Shown: positions 17,239-26,268, counted from the first letter of the stretch. The stretch: 64,000 nucleotides of DNA from Shouchella rhizosphaerae (GCF_900142675.1 NZ_FRBS01000009.1:1-64000), one strand, 5' to 3'. Numbers and translations are program-made. Notes: generated by a model not told the origin, from the sequence alone.

Positions 17239-19120
17239 CGGATAGTTTTCGCCATAAAGTGGTTTGGCTAATTTTGTAGTGGTTGCAGAATTCCTCTTTT
17301 GTTCCATTAAATTGGCTGTATAGTTGTGCCCAAAGGTGACTTTCCATTTCTTTGAAAGAGGTTGAAATCGGAATGGTTACTTCTCCGCTCTTTTTTTTCG
17401 CCTTGTTTAATAGCAAATGAACTCCGTCTGCTGTAATCACACTTCCTTGATAAGTAATGACCAATCTTTTCATGAAGTTTTGTAGTTCACGTGCATTCCC
17501 ATCCCATCTCATCGAGAGTAATGGCCGAAGTGCGCTTTTGGCATCATTGATTTTTAAAAAACGGTTTTCTCTTTCCATTTCTTTATTTAAAAAAACAGTA
17601 GCGAGAGGGATAATGTCTTCTTTTCTGTCTCGTAAAGGCAATAAGTCCAATGTTAAAGTAGAAATGCGGTAGTAAAGATCCTCTTTAAATTTCCCATGAC
17701 GTATTAGCTCTTCCATTGGTTGATTGGTTGCACAGATAATACGTACGTTGATAGGGATGTTTTTCGTCCCTCCGACTCTACGGACTTCATTTTCTTGCAA
17801 TACTCTTAGAAGCTTTATCTGAAAACTACGGGGCATCTCATTGATTTCATCAAGGAATAGTGTCCCTTCATGGGCCATTTCAAATAGCCCTGCACGCCCT
17901 CCTTTTAGTGCGCCGGTAAAAGCACCATCTTCATAACCAAATAATTCACTTTCAAGTAAGTTTTCATTTAAAGCCCCACAGTTTAATGACACAAAAGGTT
18001 GGGCATGTCGATCGCTTGCATTGTGAATGCTTTGAGCAAATAATTCTTTGCCTGTCCCTGTCTCTCCATAGATTAAGACAGAACCTTCTGAGCGTGAAAA
18101 GGCAGCAGCTTCACTAACCAATCTCTTCATTTCCTTATTCTCACAAACGATATCTGCAAAAGTATGCTTTGCTGTAAGTCCTTTTTTGTATACTTCTTTT
18201 CGAATTTTCATCTCAAGCTTCTGAAAGTCCGCTAGTCTTTCGAATACTTGAATCGCACCAACGTACATATCGTTAGAAAAAATAGGGGTGGTCGTTACGA
18301 GCATTTGTTGATTGTTAATAGGTGTCAGGATGTTTCGTTGAATCGTTCGGGCTTTAAGTTGATCTTGCAATTCCTTACTCTTAAAGATATCGGTGTAATT
18401 AAATTCAGGCAACGCTTCCTTCAATTCTGGAAAAATATGCTTAGCTTGTTCATTAAACATTTTAATGTTGTCATTTGCATCTACGTTTATAACCGCTTGA
18501 GGGACAACTTGAAGAATGGAATCAAGTTCTTTTGTTTTAGCTTCTTCTTCTAATTGAATGTTTAATGTTTCAATCGCTTGTTCAACAGCGAAAACAAGTG
18601 CTTCTTCACCTGATTTCACTAAAAAAGAAGGAATAGTTGCTTCATTACCTGCATCAGTAGCAAACCTGTCCCCGATAATGGCATCTACTGTTTTCCTTTT
18701 AGTTAACTGTTTAATGTGTTCTTTTGCATAAGCTTGGTCTCGATAACTTTCTATTTTAATTTGTAATGCACCGAAGTCACATTCAATAAAATCCATATCA
18801 TTAAATATCCCTGCAAAAAACATGACCTGAATCCGTTGATAGCCTTTATTGTATACAGAGGTAATGGAACGGAGCAGATCATAGGGGGTAACGGGAATTT
18901 TAATGAATGGTATAGAGGTATGGCTTCGGAGAAATTCACCTAACCCGCCTCTTGAAACAATCGCGCTGGTCGATGGAGATATGGCGTCGAGGTTTTTCTC
19001 ATAAGGAAGTAACGTTTCCATGAAACGGAATTGATAAGGGAGTTCTTTTAGAGAGTTTTCCATTTTAACGATTTGAGCATCTGTTAAATCAAACGGTGCT
19101 ATTACTAAAATTTCTTTCAT
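17228..19120 (-). CDS. PrpR-type sigma-54-dependent transcriptional activator
   Basis: A 630-residue enhancer-binding protein. Domains in order: PrpR_N-like sensory domain (about 5-185), PAS domain (about 198-300), sigma-54 AAA+ domain (about 325-555) with Walker A GETGTGKE (352-359), the sigma-54 contact loop GAFTGA (399-404) and Walker B LFLDEI (421-426), and a Fis-like C-terminal helix-turn-helix (FCNHYKISQTTLWRKL). The intact GAFTGA loop and two sigma-54 promoters before tarD make it the probable activator of tarD. The ligand, possibly tartrate or a related acid bound by PrpR_N, is inferred. The ATG is preceded by a GGAGGG-type RBS. Confidence 0.9.
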   Translation of the reverse strand: MKEILVIAPFDLTDAQIVKMENSLKELPYQFRFMETLLPYEKNLDAISPSTSAIVSRGGLGEFLRSHTSIPFIKIPVTPYDLLRSITSVYNKGYQRIQVMFFAGIFNDMDFIECDFGALQIKIESYRDQAYAKEHIKQLTKRKTVDAIIGDRFATDAGNEATIPSFLVKSGEEALVFAVEQAIETLNIQLEEEAKTKELDSILQVVPQAVINVDANDNIKMFNEQAKHIFPELKEALPEFNYTDIFKSKELQDQLKARTIQRNILTPINNQQMLVTTTPIFSNDMYVGAIQVFERLADFQKLEMKIRKEVYKKGLTAKHTFADIVCENKEMKRLVSEAAAFSRSEGSVLIYGETGTGKELFAQSIHNASDRHAQPFVSLNCGALNENLLESELFGYEDGAFTGALKGGRAGLFEMAHEGTLFLDEINEMPRSFQIKLLRVLQENEVRRVGGTKNIPINVRIICATNQPMEELIRHGKFKEDLYYRISTLTLDLLPLRDRKEDIIPLATVFLNKEMERENRFLKINDAKSALRPLLSMRWDGNARELQNFMKRLVITYQGSVITADGVHLLLNKAKKKSGEVTIPISTSFKEMESHLWAQLYSQFNGTKEEFCNHYKISQTTLWRKLSVQK

Positions 19121-19505
19121 AATAACCCTCCAACTATATCTTACTGATTACGATTCAAATATGTAGACTTACTATGTTGCATTTTAGTAACTGGCCATAA
19201 GAAATGTATGTATATTATAACAATGTTAATTCTATTTGGGCAGTTGTTCAAAGGCTCCAAGTAAACTCTTCACATTTGAGTGCTCTTGGAGCTTTTTTAT
19301 TTATATGGAATGTAATCCTTCAGTGTAAGCATAATGATCTCACCGTTGCCCCACTACTTTTGCAAAATTTGTTACGTAAGGTCACAATCAATACACTTGC
19401 TCATAGTAACGAAAACACAGGATTTTTTTTAAAAAAAGATTGCGTACGACATTACGTCACAATCTATGATTGCTTATAGATTAAAACGAGGAGGAAGGTT
19501 ATGCT
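19121..19505. other. Leader region with terminator-like hairpin before the MFS gene
   Basis: AT-rich, with TATA-like sequences near 19208-19220, a strong hairpin (19254-19298) and a second weaker dyad (GATTGCGTACGA... near 19437-19465). No credible RBS-supported ORF before 19506. It may be the 5' leader of the downstream efflux gene. Confidence 0.5.
19254..19298 (+). terminator. Intrinsic terminator or attenuator upstream of the MFS gene
   Basis: GCTCCAAG / CTTGGAGC with an inner ACTC/GAGT helix and a TTTTTT tail. No plus-strand gene precedes it (the upstream gene runs the other way), so it would end a short leader transcript about 210 nt before the MFS start. Confidence 0.6.
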
Positions 19506-20726
19506 ATGGCACAACAACCATCATTATTTAAAAACAGCCGGTTTATACTTCTGTTTCTCGGAAGTTTTTTAGCGATTATCGGCTTTAGCATGTTTTTTAT
19601 GACAACAACTTGGTTTGTCATTTCTGACTTAGGTTCTGCCAGTTCATTAGGGATTATACTCATTGCCATTACTGTGCCACGTATTCTCATGATGGCATTT
19701 GGTGGCGTCCTTGCGGATAAATTCAAGAAGACGACAATCATGTTCAGTACAAGTTTCATCCAAGGAGTCCTACTAGTTATCATATTTTTATTGAACAATG
19801 CCAATCAATTAACATTTGAATATCTCATCATTTTGGGATTCTTCTTTGGAACATTAGATGCGTTTTCTGGACCAGCAGGCACATCATTAATCCCTAAAAT
19901 GGTACAGAAAAACCAAATAAAACAAGCAAATGCCGTTATTCAGGGATTGGGCCAGATTGGTTTTATTGTCGGCCCTATGATCTCTGGAAGTGTCATGGAA
20001 TACGCTGGCGTCACAACTGGTTATTTCGTTTCAGCTATTATCGTCTTATTGTCTGCCTTTTTTATGTTTCCACCTTTCTTAAAAGAAGGTCCTGTAGACA
20101 ATACAGTCAAACAAACACCCCTTAAAGATTTAATAGAAGGTTTTTCCTACGTCAAAGCAAGTAAATTTTTACTCACAGGAATTCTGATCTTAATTACGTT
20201 AAACTTTTTTGCCTTCGGAGCAATATCGATTGCCATTCCTATTTTAGTGGAAACGTATGGAGGATCGCCCATTAATCTTAGTTACATTGAGGCTGCTTTA
20301 GGGGTTGGAATGCTAGTAAGCACAGCAATAATTGGCATCGTTAAAATACGCCGCAGGGGATTAACCTCAATTGCTGGATTGATTGCAACATTATTCGTAG
20401 CTATCGCATTTAGCCAAATTCCTAATTTGTATATTTTGACGGCATTAGCGTTCCTAATTGGATTTACCATGACATTTGTTTCAATCCCATTCTTTACTTC
20501 AGCACAAGAAGATACGGATCCCCGTATTATGGGGAAAGTCATGAGCATTGTCTTCTTAGCCATGAACGGCTTCGATCCCCTTGCCTATGCAAGCGTAACA
20601 TTCCTCGTGTCTAAGGGTATTGACGTTCAACACGTAATTTTGTCCTTTTCGATTGTTGGTTTAATGATTGCTCTTATCACTTTATGGAAAGGGAAAACGT
20701 ACAAAAGCTATACTTCTAACTATTAA
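19506..20726 (+). CDS. MFS transporter, DHA3 / MefA-like drug efflux family
   Basis: A 406-residue major facilitator with about 12 hydrophobic helices. The DHA3-type signatures are visible: PRILMMAFGGVLADKFKK between helices 2 and 3, and the SGPAGTSLIPKMVQKNQIKQANAV and GFIVGPMISGS region. Members of this family pump macrolides and other small molecules out by proton exchange; the substrate cannot be assigned. GAGGAGG (19489-19495) is properly spaced from ATG 19506; the ATG at 19501 is out of frame. The leader hairpin may control expression. A terminator follows at 20997. Confidence 0.85.
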   Translation: MAQQPSLFKNSRFILLFLGSFLAIIGFSMFFMTTTWFVISDLGSASSLGIILIAITVPRILMMAFGGVLADKFKKTTIMFSTSFIQGVLLVIIFLLNNANQLTFEYLIILGFFFGTLDAFSGPAGTSLIPKMVQKNQIKQANAVIQGLGQIGFIVGPMISGSVMEYAGVTTGYFVSAIIVLLSAFFMFPPFLKEGPVDNTVKQTPLKDLIEGFSYVKASKFLLTGILILITLNFFAFGAISIAIPILVETYGGSPINLSYIEAALGVGMLVSTAIIGIVKIRRRGLTSIAGLIATLFVAIAFSQIPNLYILTALAFLIGFTMTFVSIPFFTSAQEDTDPRIMGKVMSIVFLAMNGFDPLAYASVTFLVSKGIDVQHVILSFSIVGLMIALITLWKGKTYKSYTSNY

Positions 20727-21126
20727 TACACGGCGTGAAAAGATCTCTTTGGGATATGTAGCTAAAATGGAAAAATAGGTACTTTCTTGAACCCATTGTT
20801 CTTATTTCGAGGGCAGTACAGTACTTATAGTCTGTATAATCTACTAGGCACCGCAAGACGCTGCACTTGGCGGCTTAGAAAATCAAGCGGGCAGTCACTT
20901 TGAACTAATTAGAGAAGGAGCGAATCAAGGATGGTAAGCACGTAAGCGTATTTATTCACCAAGAATCATCCTAGTGGAGACTGGGCTATAGAGAAACTGT
21001 CTTAAAAGGCCATAGTAAAGCGACCTTTTGAGACAGGCTTTTTTCTATTTTAGATAAGCATAAGCTCATTTAGTAGGGATGCCTGTGTTTTCCCCAAGAC
21101 TTCCCTACATATGTTACGGAATTTCC
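20727..21126. other. Intergenic region between convergent genes
   Basis: 400 bp. A short open stretch near 20852-20938 reads DAALGGLENQAGSHFELI and then REGANQGW before a stop. It has no start or RBS and I do not recognise it; it may be a gene fragment. The terminator at 20997-21044 closes the MFS transcript. Confidence 0.45.
20997..21044 (+). terminator. Rho-independent terminator
   Basis: CTGTCTTAAAAGG / CCTTTTGAGACAG stem followed by GC and six Ts. Confidence 0.88.
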
Positions 21127-21849
21127 CTATGCTCTCCTTCCTCCCAATCTAGTTTTAAGGGACATAATCATCCAAATAGCAGTCGGAAATGAAATTGCCC
21201 CAATTACTATATAGGCTAAAAGGCGAACGGAGCTGTCAGTGCCGACGGCAATTATTAATGTAGTCATCGCAACTAGGAAAAGAAGAGGTGGGATCATCTT
21301 CGTTAGCTTCACTAAACCTTTTCTTCCTTCTGCCTTCCATTTGTTATTGTAAATTGCAAGCACAGTCCAAGCAGTTGGAATGGCAATTATAGTGAGAATG
21401 GTAGCTATTACAACCAGCGTGGTATGTAAAAAACCTGAGCTTATGAATGTTCCAAACCATAAGAGCACTGTTAATAAAAGTGTTGGGAGTACGGTCCATT
21501 TTATCGAGTTTCCAGCGTTGTTATGTTTTTCAACCACTGTTTCCTGATCACTATAAATAGGCTTTGTACCAGGTGATGCTCGAAACAAGTGACATTCTTC
21601 TTCTGAGGCAATATGGGTCCACCCAGCAGAAGAGAAAAAGTCGAAATATTCTTCCGTTTCCTCCTCATTTAATGAACGGTAATCAATACTATAGATATAA
21701 TCTGCGCTTTGTCCTTTTTTAAGTGTATATCCCATAAACTTAAAGCCGCTGACATGCCAGCCCTTTAAAGAAAATTGCCGTAACTTCTCCATGTCTTTGT
21801 CCTCAGAAAAGGCTAACCCACCTGACATCATATACTTTGTTTGTCTCAT
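21127..21849 (-). CDS. DUF2812 domain membrane protein
   Basis: A 240-residue protein. The N-terminal soluble domain (about 1-110) carries the DUF2812 pattern (KLRQFSLKGWHVSGF, then YSIDYR and FFSSAGWTHI); the C-terminal half has four predicted membrane helices (about 120-230). Its function is unknown. DUF2812 genes are typically paired with PadR repressors, as here: its ATG overlaps the padR stop by 4 nt, so translation is coupled. It is probably a target of that repressor and may act in envelope or drug response. Confidence 0.8.
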   Translation of the reverse strand: MRQTKYMMSGGLAFSEDKDMEKLRQFSLKGWHVSGFKFMGYTLKKGQSADYIYSIDYRSLNEEETEEYFDFFSSAGWTHIASEEECHLFRASPGTKPIYSDQETVVEKHNNAGNSIKWTVLPTLLLTVLLWFGTFISSGFLHTTLVVIATILTIIAIPTAWTVLAIYNNKWKAEGRKGLVKLTKMIPPLLFLVAMTTLIIAVGTDSSVRLLAYIVIGAISFPTAIWMIMSLKTRLGGRRA

Positions 21850-22163
21850 TCTCCAGCCTCCTGTAATCCTTTTTCTGCCAATTGAATGACCGTTTTTCGA
21901 ATTTTCACAGCTTCCTCTAGCACTTCTATGCCTCTTTTGGTAAGTAAATATGTTTTACGTCTTGAATCCGATCCGTCATATAAGTAAATCCACTCTTGTT
22001 TTAATAACTTCTTTATAATCGTATACATCGAAGCCGGGCCTATCGTGATCGCGCCAGTTGTTGTTTCTTCAATTAAATTCATAATAGCGTAACCATGCCG
22101 CGGCTTCGTTAAAGCAGCCATAATATAAAACATTGAATCTGTTAGCGGTTCAGTCGTTTTCAA
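21846..22163 (-). CDS. PadR-family transcriptional repressor
   Basis: A 105-residue winged-helix protein: LTDSMFYIMAALTKPRHGYAIM, then GPASMYTIIKKLLKQ and the wing RRKTYLLTKRGIEVLEE. The frame is open further upstream, but the conserved PadR core begins with a TTG at 22163 (TTG AAA ACG ACT) preceded by an AGAGGTG RBS, so that start is chosen. A promoter with TATATCA-like dyads lies upstream (22219-22247), fitting autorepression. It is first gene of a two-gene operon with DUF2812. Confidence 0.88.
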   Translation of the reverse strand: MKTTEPLTDSMFYIMAALTKPRHGYAIMNLIEETTTGAITIGPASMYTIIKKLLKQEWIYLYDGSDSRRKTYLLTKRGIEVLEEAVKIRKTVIQLAEKGLQEAGE

Positions 22164-22218
22164 ACGATCACCTCTTCTCTCTAATGAAATTGTATCAAGC
22201 CGCGATATATCCAATAAC

Positions 22219-22247
22219 AATATATCATTATCTGATATAGATGGCAA
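22219..22247 (-). promoter_or_regulatory. Promoter and likely PadR operator
   Basis: Minus strand TTGCCA (22247-22242) and TATATT (22224-22219) with a 17-bp spacer. The region holds repeated ATATCA/TGATAT elements (about 22200-22285), typical of PadR boxes. Confidence 0.7.
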
Positions 22248-22325
22248 TAGTTATATCATAATTTGATACATCAATTTGTGATACGTTTAAAAAAGATCCG
22301 TACAATTGATCCTTCGCAGAAGTGG

Positions 22326-22446
22326 AAAGCCGCACCATAAAGACTTCTCGAATAGCGTAAGCAGTAGTGAGACGCAGAAAGACCTAATCATTTTCGCAAA
22401 AAGAGCAAATGAAAAGAAGAGGTTAGGTTTTGCGGCTTTTTCCGGT
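22326..22446 (+). ncRNA. Candidate structured RNA / leader ending in a terminator
   Basis: AAAGCCGCA (22326-22334) can pair with TGCGGCTTT (22431-22439), closing a ~115-nt domain. Alternatively, CGCA (22373-22376) and ACCTAA (22382-22387) pair with TTAGGT (22423-22428) and TGCG (22431-22434). The two folds share the TGCG strand, so they exclude each other, and a T run follows. It lies 60 nt before the monooxygenase-like gene. It is not a class I recognise; it could be a cis-regulatory leader or a small RNA. Confidence 0.4.
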
Positions 22447-22508
22447 TAATGTATAATAATTGTAAGAATTTTCGTCCGAGTATTGATAAGTTAGGAGTGT
22501 GGTTGGAG

Positions 22509-22775
22509 ATGAGTCACTTAGCAAATACATATAAATTGCCTTATTATGCGGTTGTCTTTGCTTCAGAGCGAACGGAAGGGGACAATGGGTATGGTGTTAT
22601 GGCAGCAAAAATGGTCGAATTAGCAAGTAAACAAGAAGGCTATTTAGGGATCGAAAGTGCAAGAGATTCAAATTTGGGCATTACCGTTTCTTACTGGAAA
22701 ACACTCGAGGATATTGCCGCTTGGAAAGCACATGCAGCTCACCAAGTCGCTCAAGAACGTGGCAAAAAAGAGTAG
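22509..22775 (+). CDS. Antibiotic biosynthesis monooxygenase (ABM) domain protein
   Basis: An 88-residue ferredoxin-like ABM-fold protein: YYAVVFASERTEGDNGYG, then ASKQEGYLGIESARD and TVSYWKTLEDIAAWKAHAAH. Proteins of this type are small dimeric oxygenases or stress proteins of uncertain substrate. ATG 22509 follows AGGAGTG (22492-22498) at normal spacing. A TATAAT is present at 22452-22457. It stands alone downstream of the candidate structured RNA. Confidence 0.8.
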   Translation: MSHLANTYKLPYYAVVFASERTEGDNGYGVMAAKMVELASKQEGYLGIESARDSNLGITVSYWKTLEDIAAWKAHAAHQVAQERGKKE

Positions 22776-22935
22776 TATAGTCGATTCACAGTACGTGTAT
22801 GCAAAGTAGAGCGTGATTATTCGTTTGAAATGTAGGAAGGCGGAAAAAACAATTAATCTATAAAATGCAATATATATTTTACATTGGGCATTGTCTATGT
22901 TACAGTAAACCTGTAATAAGAAGGTTGGTGTTTTT

Positions 22936-23127
22936 TTGGAGAACAGAGTGAAGCAGGCAAGAAGGGATTTAGGACTAACTCAAGGGGAACTTGCAGATAA
23001 AGTAAATGTTTCGAGACAAACGATTGGGTTGATCGAAAAAAATCACTATAATCCGTCTCTTAAACTATGTATAGCACTCGCTAAGGCACTAAACAAAACA
23101 TTAGACCAATTATTTTGGGAGGCTTGA
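22936..23127 (+). CDS. XRE-family helix-turn-helix regulator
   Basis: A 63-residue protein that is little more than the Cro/C1-type DNA-binding domain: RRDLGLTQGELADKVNVSRQTI, then YNPSLKLCIALAKALNKTLDQLF. The TTG start at 22936 follows an AAGGTTGGTG ribosome site. It ends 4 nt before the DUF3278-like membrane protein, a common pairing in Firmicutes in which the small regulator controls the membrane protein gene. Confidence 0.88.
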   Translation: MENRVKQARRDLGLTQGELADKVNVSRQTIGLIEKNHYNPSLKLCIALAKALNKTLDQLFWEA

Positions 23128-23131
23128 AGCC

Positions 23132-23599
23132 ATGAGGTCTTGGATAAAAGATTTATTTCCGAACGATGAATATAAACAGCGAAAGCTTTTAAATTTTTTA
23201 GCAGAGGGTTTTGTAATAAGTATTTTTATAAGTGTTGTGTTCATATTGGCAGAAACTTTCTTCTCTTTGAATATGGATGCTTCAATAGGATTATTTATTC
23301 CTGTTGTTGTATCGATCACATATGTTCTAATAGGTTATGTCGGTAGTGGTACAGAATTTGCTAATGTAGCTACTAGCGCTGATTTCCAAAGTGAAAGAAG
23401 AAAGATAGTAGGCAGTTCAATCACTTTCGGTTTTATATTTTCTCTACTTTCCATTTTGGTAACTGGTCTTCCAAAAACAATTGGAGATTTCTTAACTATG
23501 GCAGGCCTAGGCGTAATAGCGTTTATCTTGATGTTCTTATTAAATATGTTTTCTTTACATCGATCTTATAAAAAAAACAAAGACTTACTCGATGATTAA
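23132..23599 (+). CDS. DUF3278-like membrane protein
   Basis: A 155-residue protein with four hydrophobic segments (about 26-46, 51-72, 96-115, 122-142) and a charged N-terminus (SWIKDLFPNDEYKQRK). Size, topology and coupling to a 63-residue XRE protein suit the DUF3278 group. No function is known and no catalytic motif is apparent. Confidence 0.65.
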   Translation: MRSWIKDLFPNDEYKQRKLLNFLAEGFVISIFISVVFILAETFFSLNMDASIGLFIPVVVSITYVLIGYVGSGTEFANVATSADFQSERRKIVGSSITFGFIFSLLSILVTGLPKTIGDFLTMAGLGVIAFILMFLLNMFSLHRSYKKNKDLLDD

Positions 23600-23723
23600 T
23601 ATTATAAGAGGGGTGAAACAATCAGAGCCTCCTTGGCAAGGATGGAGTGTCAACGAGCATGACTCTTTCATTTCAGTACCAAGAAGACTCAAGATGAAGG
23701 ACAATCATAGGGGGATGGACTAC

Positions 23724-24272
23724 ATGGCCTATAATCGTGGGGATAGAACAATCACGACAGAGAGACTGCGTTTGCGTTTGTTTACAGAGGCAGATGCCCA
23801 GAATGTCGTTGAGCTGTGCAATAATTATAACCTTTATAAGAGCACTTTACATTTGCCCTATCCATATTCAATCGAATGCGCCCTTTCATGGATAGCGAAT
23901 CATGAGCAAAACTTTGAATTAGACCAGTTATATGAATTTGCTATAACGGATAAAGAGAGCGGGCAGCTGTATGGTGCCATTGCCATTACAAACGATAAGC
24001 AACATAAAAACGGCGAAATCGGTTACTGGATAGGAGAACCTTATTGGGGAAAGGGGTACGGAACGGAGGCGGCCAAGGCGGTTATTGAATTTGCTTTTAA
24101 AGAAAAGCATTATCACCGTGTTTATGGACGCTATTTCAAAACAAATCCTGCGTCTGGGAAAGTCATGGAAAAGTGTGGAATGGAATATGAAGGAACGTTA
24201 AAAGAACATATTTATAAAATCGATGCTTTTGAGGACATTGTTTGTTATGGGATGATCAATCCTTTTAAATAA
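23724..24272 (+). CDS. RimJ/RimL-type N-acetyltransferase
   Basis: A 182-residue GNAT protein: TITTERLRLRLFTEADAQ at the N-terminus, the acetyl-CoA site GYWIGEPYWGKGYGTEAAKA, then NPASGKVMEKCGMEYEG near the end. This is the RimJ/RimL branch, which acetylates protein N-termini or small molecules. The frame is open upstream to 23592, but AGGGGG (23709-23714) directly abuts ATG 23715, making ATG 23724 the best-spaced start. Confidence 0.85.
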   Translation: MAYNRGDRTITTERLRLRLFTEADAQNVVELCNNYNLYKSTLHLPYPYSIECALSWIANHEQNFELDQLYEFAITDKESGQLYGAIAITNDKQHKNGEIGYWIGEPYWGKGYGTEAAKAVIEFAFKEKHYHRVYGRYFKTNPASGKVMEKCGMEYEGTLKEHIYKIDAFEDIVCYGMINPFK

Positions 24273-24440
24273 GATTTCCTTTAATCGAAGCGAGCAAATG
24301 CTGAAGTTTAGAACTAAAACCAATCATTTTGTAAGCGAAATATATAGAAAAAATCAATGAAAGGTTTTTAAATACATAAGGAGATTTAGTGGACATTTCC
24401 GTTATAATAACCATTTTTCCTTTTACAGTGCTATTATAAA

Positions 24441-24457
24441 GGTGTAAACAAAACACC
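24441..24457. promoter_or_regulatory. Inverted repeat upstream of bdhA
   Basis: GGTGT-N7-ACACC dyad immediately after a TATAAA-like -10 (24435-24440) and 11 nt before the bdhA RBS. Candidate operator; the regulator is unknown. Confidence 0.4.
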
Positions 24458-24482
24458 ATAGCATAATAAGGAGATGTTCTTG

Positions 24483-25532
24483 ATGAGAGCAGCCGTATGG
24501 TACAAAGAGAAAGATATCCGTGTAGAGGAAAGAGAACCTGCGAAACTAGGCGCCCGTGACGTAAAAGTGCGTGTAGCGTGGGCTGGTATTTGCGGAAGTG
24601 ATCTTCACGAATACTTGCACGGTCCGGTGATTATCCCAAAAGGAGAGCCTGATCCTATTACTGGCGGCGAACCTCCCCTTACATTAGGGCATGAATTTGC
24701 CGGTGTGATTGAGGAAGTAGGAACGGAGGTCAAATCCTTTCAGAAGGGGGACCGTGTCGTCATCAATCCACTCTTTACCTACGGAAACAAGCCCGCTTCA
24801 GTTGATCTCTATGATGGTTTCTCGTTTGCTGGTCTTGCTACAGATGGAGGGTTTGCTGATTTTGCAGTGATCCCAGAGAAAAATGTATATAAATTGCCTG
24901 ATAACTTAACATTGGAAGAAGGAGCACTCGTTGAACCGATGGCGGTGGCGGTGCAAGCGGTAAAAGAAGCCGATTTTAAATTTGGACAATCAGTCGCCGT
25001 CTTTGGGGCGGGACCAATTGGTTTGTTTACCATTATTGCTGCTAAGGCGGCAGGCGCCAGCAAAATCATTGTTTTTGATTTATCGGAAGAAAGGCTGGAA
25101 AAAGCACGGCTAGTCGGCGCCACCCATACATTTAATTCTGGCGAAGTCGATCCCGTTGAAAAAGTGAAAAGCCTTGTCCCAGATGGGGTCGATGTAAGCT
25201 TTGAAGTGGCTGGCGTAAATGTAACATTTAACCAGTCTATCCAAGTAGCCAGATCACGGGGAATCGTCGTCGTTGTTTCCATTTTTGCCAAACCGATTGA
25301 GTTCAATCCGATGGATATTACGGGCAGTGGCGTTAAGATTACGTCCACTTTGGCTTATGAACCGGAAGTATTCCAAACGACCATTGATTTAATGGCAGAG
25401 GGAGCCTTAAATCCGAAAGGCGTCATAACCGACCGGATTGAGCTAGAGAATATTGTAGAGTCTGGGTTTGAAGTGTTAACAAACGATAAACGCCAGGCTA
25501 AAATTCTCGTGAAACTTAGCGGCGAGAAATAA
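24483..25532 (+). CDS. bdhA: (R,R)-butanediol dehydrogenase / acetoin reductase
   Basis: A 349-residue zinc-dependent medium-chain dehydrogenase that interconverts acetoin and 2,3-butanediol with NAD(H). The catalytic zinc site is visible as Cys37 (GICGSDLHEY) and His70-Glu71 (LGHEFAG). A Rossmann motif (GAGPIG) is near residue 177 and the NAD-selective acidic residue in IVFDLSEER follows. The family-typical insert YGNKPASVDLYDG is present. An ATG at 24474 abuts AAGGAG (24468-24473); ATG 24483 (MRAAVWY) is chosen and fits BdhA N-termini. A strong bidirectional terminator follows. Confidence 0.9.
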   Translation: MRAAVWYKEKDIRVEEREPAKLGARDVKVRVAWAGICGSDLHEYLHGPVIIPKGEPDPITGGEPPLTLGHEFAGVIEEVGTEVKSFQKGDRVVINPLFTYGNKPASVDLYDGFSFAGLATDGGFADFAVIPEKNVYKLPDNLTLEEGALVEPMAVAVQAVKEADFKFGQSVAVFGAGPIGLFTIIAAKAAGASKIIVFDLSEERLEKARLVGATHTFNSGEVDPVEKVKSLVPDGVDVSFEVAGVNVTFNQSIQVARSRGIVVVVSIFAKPIEFNPMDITGSGVKITSTLAYEPEVFQTTIDLMAEGALNPKGVITDRIELENIVESGFEVLTNDKRQAKILVKLSGEK

Positions 25533-25618
25533 GAGAGTTTATTGGGGAAGGCCATTCCCTGAAATGGAGCAAGTCGAGGCTTGAATGGCTTCTCGTGATA
25601 GAACAGAATAAGATAAAA

Positions 25619-25656
25619 TGCCCCCCTTATTCAAACAAGTAAGGGGGGCACTTTTT
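25619..25656. terminator. Bidirectional Rho-independent terminator
   Basis: Perfect 11-bp stem TGCCCCCCTTA / TAAGGGGGGCA with T runs on both strands, between convergent bdhA and the SGNH hydrolase gene. Confidence 0.92.
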
Positions 25657-25671
25657 GTTTTTGGATATTGA

Positions 25672-26268
25672 TCAGTTGCCCGATTGTTTAAAAACGCTTC
25701 CTGCTTTCGTAAGGGAAGCGATTTTTTCTGCAATTAAATCAGAAAGCAAGTCGTAGCCTTTTTCACCAAAATGCAAGCCGTCATCCCTCGTGCCTTTTAA
25801 GCGCCATTGATAATCTGGCTTTGAAAAGAAGGTAGTAAAAAAGTCAATGAAATGACAGTTGCGCCTTTGTGCTACTTCCTTGATGCAATCGCTGTATGCC
25901 TTGAGTGCTTCGTTTGTTCTGTTTTGTTCAAGTGATTCATCGACAGGAGCGGGGGTAATCAAAATGGTCTTCTTTGGCGAAATGAGGCTAGCGATTTTGT
26001 CGATATTATGAGCAAATTCGTCTTGTTTCACTCGCTTATGGGTGGCTACGTCATTAGCTCCAAACAACACGGTTACAAGATCAGGTTGATGGCTAATGAC
26101 ATCGGTTTCAATTCGTGCTAAAGCTTGAACGGTTGTGTCTCCAGAAACGCCAGCGTTTATGATTTCAACCGTTGGTGGCAATTTCTTTTTAAGAAATGCG
26201 GATAACATTGGTTCGTTTAACCCTTCATGGCCAGCAGTAATGCTATCGCCAAAGCATACTAGTTTCAT
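25672..26268 (-). CDS. SGNH/GDSL-family hydrolase
   Basis: A 198-residue esterase/lipase-like protein. All four SGNH blocks are visible: FGDSIT (Ser9), NAGVSGDTT (Gly), FGAND (Asn72) and DDGLHFGEKGY (Asp163, His166). There is no signal peptide, so it is probably cytoplasmic; a role in deacetylation of sugars or thioesters is possible. ATG 26268 follows AAAGGA by about 9 nt; a GTG at 26274 is too close to the RBS. Confidence 0.88.
   Translation of the reverse strand: MKLVCFGDSITAGHEGLNEPMLSAFLKKKLPPTVEIINAGVSGDTTVQALARIETDVISHQPDLVTVLFGANDVATHKRVKQDEFAHNIDKIASLISPKKTILITPAPVDESLEQNRTNEALKAYSDCIKEVAQRRNCHFIDFFTTFFSKPDYQWRLKGTRDDGLHFGEKGYDLLSDLIAEKIASLTKAGSVFKQSGN

Noticed and set aside
19204-19479. 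91-codon ORF upstream of the MFS gene, considered as a leader peptide gene
   Set aside because: No ribosome site, it spans a strong intrinsic terminator and has no protein-like motif.
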